Below are positions 5,876 through 8,097 of a stretch of DNA of 8,097 nt, one piece after another (the first letter of the stretch is position 1; the number at the start of each line of letters is the position of its first letter). The DNA is from Sediminibacterium sp. (lineage in GTDB: Bacteria > Bacteroidota > Bacteroidia > Chitinophagales > Chitinophagaceae): NCBI GenBank assembly GCA_028288645.1, contig JAQBNJ010000288.1:1-8097 (forward strand). The letters run 5' to 3'. A model generated the notes under the pieces. That model made no database searches. It was not told where the DNA came from and worked only from the letters and a program-made list of their open reading frames with translations. Both the position numbers and the translations under genes were made by a program.

Positions 5876-6652
5876 ATGAAGAAATTGAACAAAAACAAAC
5901 AATTGAACAAGACCAGGACCTGGAGTTTGCGAGCGGTAGCCTTTGTAGGATTACTTGTTTGTATGAGTTTGGCTTTTACAAATTCTAATAAAGTGTCTAC
6001 TACCCCGTTGGTGAATACAACTGCTGTTGCAGTCGCCAACTCTATGGTTGCCGAAAAGATGCCTCTTTTCGAGAGCCTGGAATTAGGGGCCTTGGGACTT
6101 TCACGCCAGGCATTTGAATTTGCTTTGACCGGATACAATAACCTGTTGAATGCGGGAAAGATCAAAAAAGACAACCTGTTATCTATTCTTGATTTCAGTT
6201 TACCATCAGGCAAGAAAAGATTGTTTGTGATCGATATTACAACCGGTGAATTGGTTTTCAATACCTATGCGGCACACGGAAGAAATTCAGGAACCAGTGT
6301 TGCTACAAAATTTTCTAACAAAGAAAACAGCTACCAAAGCAGTTTGGGTTTTTATATAACCGGCGATACCTATAATGGAAAGCACGGTACTTCTTTACGT
6401 CTTGAAGGCGAAGAGAAGGGCTTCAACGATAATGCCCTGGCAAGAGGCATTGTAATGCACAGCGCCAGTTATGTTGATGAGTCTATCATCGCGAGCCAGG
6501 GTTATATCGGCCGCAGCCAGGGTTGCCCGGCATTACCCGGAAATATTTATAAGGATGTGATCGAGAAGATAAAGAACGGAAGTTGTTTATTCTTATATAG
6601 CCCTGATAAATATTATGTTACCCATTCAAAAATGCTGAATGACAAAGCGTAG
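5876..6652 (+). CDS. Murein L,D-transpeptidase catalytic domain protein (YkuD_2 family)
   Basis: A 258-residue exported protein of the YkuD_2 family (L,D-transpeptidase fold). A basic N-terminus (KKLNKNKQLNKTRTW) precedes a hydrophobic segment at about 19-34 (RAVAFVGLLVCMSLAF), which is a signal peptide or membrane anchor. The catalytic region runs from about 110 to 245. Conserved pieces are AAHGRNSG (132-139), IVMHSASYV with His195 (192-200), and IGRSQGCPALPG with the nucleophile Cys217 and Arg213 (211-222). L,D-transpeptidases form 3-3 peptidoglycan cross-links or attach proteins to murein; what this branch does in Bacteroidota is not settled. The open frame extends upstream to a TTG at 5768, but the ATG at 5876 places the basic-hydrophobic export signal at the very N-terminus and lies downstream of the candidate promoter at 5798, so I chose it. 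A strong terminator follows. The next gene, in opposite orientation, is another L,D-transpeptidase of a different family. Confidence 0.92.
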   Translation: MKKLNKNKQLNKTRTWSLRAVAFVGLLVCMSLAFTNSNKVSTTPLVNTTAVAVANSMVAEKMPLFESLELGALGLSRQAFEFALTGYNNLLNAGKIKKDNLLSILDFSLPSGKKRLFVIDITTGELVFNTYAAHGRNSGTSVATKFSNKENSYQSSLGFYITGDTYNGKHGTSLRLEGEEKGFNDNALARGIVMHSASYVDESIIASQGYIGRSQGCPALPGNIYKDVIEKIKNGSCLFLYSPDKYYVTHSKMLNDKA

Positions 6653-6667
6653 TATTGGCATCTCAAT

Positions 6668-6699
6668 AAAAAAGCCCGCTGAGCAAGCGGGCTTTTTTT
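6668..6699 (+). terminator. Strong intrinsic terminator
   Basis: The GC-rich stem GCCCGCT (6674-6680) pairs with AGCGGGC (6686-6692) around a GAGCA loop. It is preceded by six A and followed by seven T (6693-6699). It starts 16 bp after the stop of the YkuD_2 gene. The flanking A run means it could also work on the opposite strand for transcripts from the convergent gene. Confidence 0.93.
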
Positions 6700-6728
6700 A
6701 TGGCTCATTGTTGTGAACATCGATCTTG

Positions 6729-6892
6729 AATATTGAACACTGGGGAATATTGAACACTGAACAAGGAGTGATGAATTTTGAATTGAGGCTTTGGTGCTTG
6801 CATGCTGTCAGAATGCTACATGACCGGAGGTCTAGCACTTCAACACTCAACATTCCTTGTTCAGTGTTCGATATTCCCCAGTGTTCAATATT
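6729..6892. repeat. 164-bp palindromic element with 42-bp near-perfect arms
   Basis: The arms 6729-6770 and 6851-6892 match at 40 of 42 positions, and both differences are G-T wobble pairs in RNA. Pairing continues inward more loosely (about 6772-6784 with 6838-6850). Each arm contains two direct copies of a 15-mer, GAATATTGAACACTG (6728-6742 and 6745-6759 in the left arm; the mirrored copies in the right arm differ by one base). The central part (about 6785-6837) has CATG-bounded self-complementary sequence around GCTGTCAGAATGC. The element fills the spacer between two convergent L,D-transpeptidase genes and ends 7 bp from the minus-strand stop. It resembles dispersed TTGAA-type intergenic repeats of Bacteroidota, from memory only. 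No reading frame in it looks like protein. It may be a MITE-like or REP-like element that also acts as a terminator for the minus gene. Confidence 0.9.
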
Positions 6893-6899
6893 TCGCCCC

Positions 6900-8097
6900 T
6901 CAATTGTTCGAAAACATTTTAGCCACTACCATAGCATCGTTTCCATAAACATCATTTCTGAAATTCATTTTATTATTTTCATCAACCCATGCAGTATAGT
7001 AGGTGATGATAACGGGTACAGAATGTTTTAGTGCTACTGTTTTTTCAACACCCCTGTTCATAGCTTCTTCAATTTTTTCAGGGGTCCATTCGGATGAATT
7101 TTCCAGGAGATAATTTGCCATTTTTACCGGCTCACCTAAGCGGATGCATCCATGACTCGCTGCGCGGTTGTCTTTTTCAAAAAGGCTTTTAGTGGGAGTG
7201 TCATGAAAATAAATATTGAAACTGTTTGGGAAAAGGAATTTTACACGCCCTAATGCATTCTTGGGGCCGGGTAATTGCCTGATCCCGCCATCGCTTGTTC
7301 TTTCCATATTATTTTGAGCGAGATAGTTTGGATTCCTTGCAATGGCAGGCTCTATCTCAGCCTTTGCAATACTCGGCGGGATGTTCCAGTAAGGACTGAA
7401 TACGATCTGGTCAAGATCATCAGAGAACATCACGGTGGTATGCCCTTCTTTGCCTACTACAACCGGCATATGCATCACGTGTTTATCGCCTTCTGTTACA
7501 TGCAGCATAAATTCCGGGATATTTACCAGGATCAATTTACCCTCTTTTTTAGTAGGCATCCAGCGCATGCGTTCCATATTTACCAATAGCTGTTGTACCC
7601 TGCTTGCTACCGGTACATTCAAACTCTTTATAAGCGCGGATGTTATTTTACCATCCGGCGTGATGCCTTCATTGGTTTGGTATTCTTTGATAGCGGCGTC
7701 TAATTCGGGAGTTAACATACCCGTGGTATCGTCGTTAGCAGTAAACTCGCCAGTGGCAGCCAATCTTTTTTTAAGCGCCAATAATTCGGGGAAATTTTTC
7801 CCCGAGGTGTATTTTGTTTTCGCATTAAAATGAATGGTATCCCAGCCACCTTTTTTCTGGATCTCAACATACTTCGCCAGTTGCTGTTTCAAACCGCTGT
7901 AATAAGGATTGCTTGCTGCATATTTTGCATTGTCGCTGTTCTTTCGTGCCAATATGGAATCAGCAAGCGCTACGGAAGACACTTTTTTTATCGGCACAAA
8001 GTCTTCATATTCCCGGTTATCTATATCCGCTTCTTTATAAGTATCCAGCGAATACTGCATAAAGCGCCTGGTCAGCGTCAGTTCAATTTTCAAGATC
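6900..8097 (-). CDS. YcbB-like L,D-transpeptidase, 5' end beyond the window
   Basis: A C-terminal part of about 398 residues of a large periplasmic L,D-transpeptidase. Numbering here starts from the TTG codon at 8093, which is almost certainly internal. The frame stays open to the window edge, and the sequence opens inside the helical scaffold region (ELTLTRRFMQYSLD), with no export signal. A peptidoglycan-binding domain lies at about 105-160 (GMLTPELDAAIKEYQTNEG, then DGKITSALIKSLNV). The YkuD catalytic domain follows from about 185 to 335: FSPYWNIPPSIA (232-243), FHDTP with His297 (296-300) and SHGCIR with the nucleophile Cys316 (313-318). The tail TYYTAWVDENNKMNFRNDVYGND (364-386) is typical of this group. 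Such enzymes form 3-3 cross-links that bypass penicillin-binding proteins. It is convergent with the YkuD_2 gene, with the 164-bp palindrome between them. All catalytic residues are present. Confidence 0.94.
   Translation of the reverse strand, partial: ILKIELTLTRRFMQYSLDTYKEADIDNREYEDFVPIKKVSSVALADSILARKNSDNAKYAASNPYYSGLKQQLAKYVEIQKKGGWDTIHFNAKTKYTSGKNFPELLALKKRLAATGEFTANDDTTGMLTPELDAAIKEYQTNEGITPDGKITSALIKSLNVPVASRVQQLLVNMERMRWMPTKKEGKLILVNIPEFMLHVTEGDKHVMHMPVVVGKEGHTTVMFSDDLDQIVFSPYWNIPPSIAKAEIEPAIARNPNYLAQNNMERTSDGGIRQLPGPKNALGRVKFLFPNSFNIYFHDTPTKSLFEKDNRAASHGCIRLGEPVKMANYLLENSSEWTPEKIEEAMNRGVEKTVALKHSVPVIITYYTAWVDENNKMNFRNDVYGNDAMVVAKMFSNN

Noticed and set aside
6729..6892. CRISPR-like array, because of repeated GAATATTGAACACTG units
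   Set aside because: Only two adjacent copies per arm with a 2-bp gap, arranged as a palindrome. There are no spacers of regular length and no cas genes.
6726..7031. Plus-strand 101-codon open frame after the YkuD_2 terminator
   Set aside because: It is made of the palindromic element plus the antisense of the second transpeptidase gene.
8091..8093. TTG as the true start of the second L,D-transpeptidase
   Set aside because: The frame stays open to the window edge, and the protein begins in the middle of a scaffold domain with no signal peptide, so the gene must start outside the window.

Overview
The window looks like a piece of a Bacteroidota chromosome, most likely Chitinophagaceae or a close relative. 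The evidence is the protein repertoire: a UvrD/PcrA helicase of the Bacteroidota style, a YkuD_2-type murein L,D-transpeptidase, a YcbB-like L,D-transpeptidase and an AHSA1-type SRPBCC protein. Most starts lack a Shine-Dalgarno sequence, and boxes matching the Bacteroidota -7 element TAnnTTTG occur near several starts. The placement comes from protein character alone; no database search was possible.

Layout, left to right. Positions 30-797 (-) encode an uncharacterised coiled-coil protein. The spacer 798-1152 holds an imperfect 79-bp inverted repeat. Positions 1153-1440 (+) encode a small MNT-type nucleotidyltransferase with the full GSX10DXD signature but no HEPN partner beside it. It runs tail-to-tail, 7 bp apart, into the UvrD/PcrA helicase gene at 1448-3802 (-). 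The divergent spacer 3803-4196 contains a two-stem, roughly 130-bp palindromic element built from six copies of one octamer. Positions 4197-4574 (+) encode an SRPBCC/AHSA1-like protein with its own terminator and a 29-bp-stem inverted repeat behind it, shared with the convergent alpha/beta hydrolase gene at 4705-5535 (-). After a 340-bp divergent spacer, 5876-6652 (+) encodes a YkuD_2 L,D-transpeptidase followed by a textbook intrinsic terminator. A 164-bp near-perfect palindromic element then separates it from a second, unrelated-family L,D-transpeptidase at 6900-8097 (-), whose 5' end lies outside the window.

The genes alternate in orientation and no two neighbours form a clear operon, so this reads as ordinary chromosome rather than a dedicated defence or biosynthetic cluster. 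Three genes concern the envelope or exported space (two L,D-transpeptidases and the secreted hydrolase). One is a DNA repair helicase. One is a possible toxin-antitoxin relic. I found no convincing new multi-gene system. The unexplained content is mainly in the spacers, where four different inverted-repeat structures occur; the two strongest are at 6729-6892 and 3961-4090.
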